In this document: piece after piece, positions 15,135 to 15,573 of the stretch
How positions within the stretch are numbered: the stretch's first letter is position 1
Layout of the letters: every line of letters starts with the position of its first letter
From: JBEKZQ01 sp049509675
GTDB lineage: Bacteria > Planctomycetota > Planctomycetia > Pirellulales > Thermoguttaceae
NCBI GenBank assembly: GCA_049509675.1
Contig: JBEKZQ010000100.1
Location: forward strand, 1 to 15,573
Length of the DNA stretch: 15,573 nt
Reading direction: 5' to 3'
Notes under the pieces: generated by a model
Told to the model about the DNA's origin: nothing
The model's input: the letters and a program-made list of their open reading frames with translations, nothing else
Databases searched by the model: none
Made by a program: the position numbers and the translations under genes

Positions 15135-15356
15135 ATGGCTTCCAAACCAGAATTACCGGAAGACAAGAAATCGACGGACGAGTTCGCGCGGCAGGCCAGG
15201 CAGAAGCAGACCGGCCTGGTCCGCGAATTCATCGACTTCCTTGCGCACAGCAAGAAGTGGTGGTTGACGCCGATCGTGGTGATGTTGTTGCTGATCGGAC
15301 TTCTCGTGATCCTCGGCAGTACGGGAGCTGCGCCATTCATTTATACGCTCTTTTAG
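15135..15356 (+). CDS. DUF5989-family small membrane protein (SxtK-like position)
   Basis: 73-residue protein with a polar, charged N-terminal 40 residues and one membrane segment at about 44-66. The end is the family signature: KKWWLTPIVVMLLLIGLL, then a short Gly/Ala stretch and APFIYTLF at the C-terminus. Function unknown. The ATG at 15135 is preferred because GAGG at 15122-15125 lies 9 nt upstream; a GTG at 15120 would add five residues. It completes the carbamoyltransferase - SxtJ - DUF5989 trio, and in saxitoxin clusters sxtK occupies the same place. In many genomes an SGNH hydrolase follows; here the next gene is a transposase, and the only SGNH gene is 8 kb upstream. Confidence 0.85.
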   Translation: MASKPELPEDKKSTDEFARQARQKQTGLVREFIDFLAHSKKWWLTPIVVMLLLIGLLVILGSTGAAPFIYTLF

Positions 15357-15508
15357 CCCGTAGCCAAGTGAACCCCGTTAGGTTTTTGGGAGTCCGCGCG
15401 CACAAAACTCGAAGACCTTCGGCATTTTCAGGCGTATAACCCGTCTTTCGCCCCGTCTTTCGCGGAACGGTATTGACACAAAAAGTTAATTCGGGTATCA
15501 GGGCGGCC
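15357..15508. other. Junction between the carbamoyl module and the transposase gene
   Basis: 152 bp. It contains a short palindrome (CGAAG-AC-CTTCG near 15410-15422) and a 10-bp direct repeat CCGTCTTTCG at 15441-15450 and 15453-15462 (12-bp period). The left end of the insertion sequence should lie here, but the terminal repeat cannot be set without the right end, which is outside the window. No convincing terminator for the DUF5989 gene was seen. Confidence 0.45.
15473..15501 (+). promoter_or_regulatory. Promoter-like boxes of the transposase gene
   Basis: A perfect TTGACA (15473-15478), a 17-nt spacer and TATCAG (15496-15501, 4 of 6), ending 7 bp before the ATG at 15509. The short distance would give a very short leader, which is common for transposase genes held at low translation. 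Prediction only. Confidence 0.45.
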
Positions 15509-15573
15509 ATGAAGACCGCCGACACCCTCTCGCTGACGCACGAACGTGTGGATGATATACCATTGTTGCTCGG
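15509..15573 (+). mobile_element. 5' end of a transposase gene, probably IS1634/DUF4277 type (cut by window edge)
   Basis: Only 21 codons are visible. The product begins MKTADTLSLTHERVDDIPLL. The ERVDDIPLLL stretch is the characteristic N-terminus of DUF4277-containing transposases of the IS1634 group. The catalytic DDE residues and the right end lie outside the window. It starts 152 bp after the DUF5989 stop, so the insertion sequence lies immediately downstream of the carbamoyl module and may have replaced or displaced whatever followed. The call rests on a short motif recalled from the family. Confidence 0.6.

Noticed and set aside
4488..15356. A saxitoxin biosynthesis cluster
   Set aside because: Only the carbamoyltransferase/SxtJ/DUF5989 trio is shared. 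The core genes (polyketide-like SxtA, amidinotransferase SxtG) are absent from the window, and the trio is widespread outside toxin producers.

Overview
The window reads as a chromosomal segment of a GC-rich Gram-negative bacterium, most likely a planctomycete. This is an inference from four things: an Mla (MCE) lipid-transport operon with the E-F-D order and an MlaD-like C-terminus of a kind I associate with planctomycetes, a SUMF1-like lipoprotein, sparse and uneven Shine-Dalgarno sequences, and the SxtJ/DUF5989 carbamoyltransferase module. No tRNA, rRNA, CRISPR array or origin was found.

Left part (1-4066, minus strand). mlaE-mlaF-mlaD form a compact operon (21-bp gap, then a 4-bp ATGA overlap), and mlaD runs off the left edge. 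Upstream of it on the same strand is a separate gene for an SUMF1/FGE-like lipoprotein. That gene has its own promoter-like boxes, a strong Shine-Dalgarno and a good Rho-independent terminator. This part looks like ordinary chromosome.

Middle part (4153-9008). A small hypothetical gene, a PIG-L/LmbE deacetylase and a membrane-anchored SGNH hydrolase run rightward as a probable operon. They converge on a leftward radical-SAM gene. The 3' end of the deacetylase gene reads through an antisense remnant of a glycosyltransferase related to the intact one at 10682-12433. Next to the leftward radical-SAM gene lies a broken FAD-dependent oxidoreductase. This part shows rearrangement and gene decay.

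Right part (9009-15573, plus strand). A second radical-SAM gene, a GT-C (GT39-like) membrane glycosyltransferase and, after a 405-bp gap with promoter-like boxes, a carbamoyltransferase - SxtJ-family - DUF5989 trio. The trio has the same gene types as sxtI-sxtJ-sxtK of saxitoxin clusters. The window ends in the first codons of a transposase, probably IS1634/DUF4277 type, with its own promoter-like boxes.

Working model (inference): from 4488 to 15356 is part of an accessory envelope-glycan or glycolipid locus. The deacetylase would remove N-acetyl groups, the SGNH enzyme would add or remove acyl groups outside the membrane, and the GT-C enzyme would transfer a sugar from a lipid carrier. The carbamoyltransferase with its two small membrane partners would carbamoylate a hydroxyl, and the radical-SAM pair would perform an unknown C-C or C-H modification. 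The remnants and the adjacent transposase suggest that the locus is being reshuffled.
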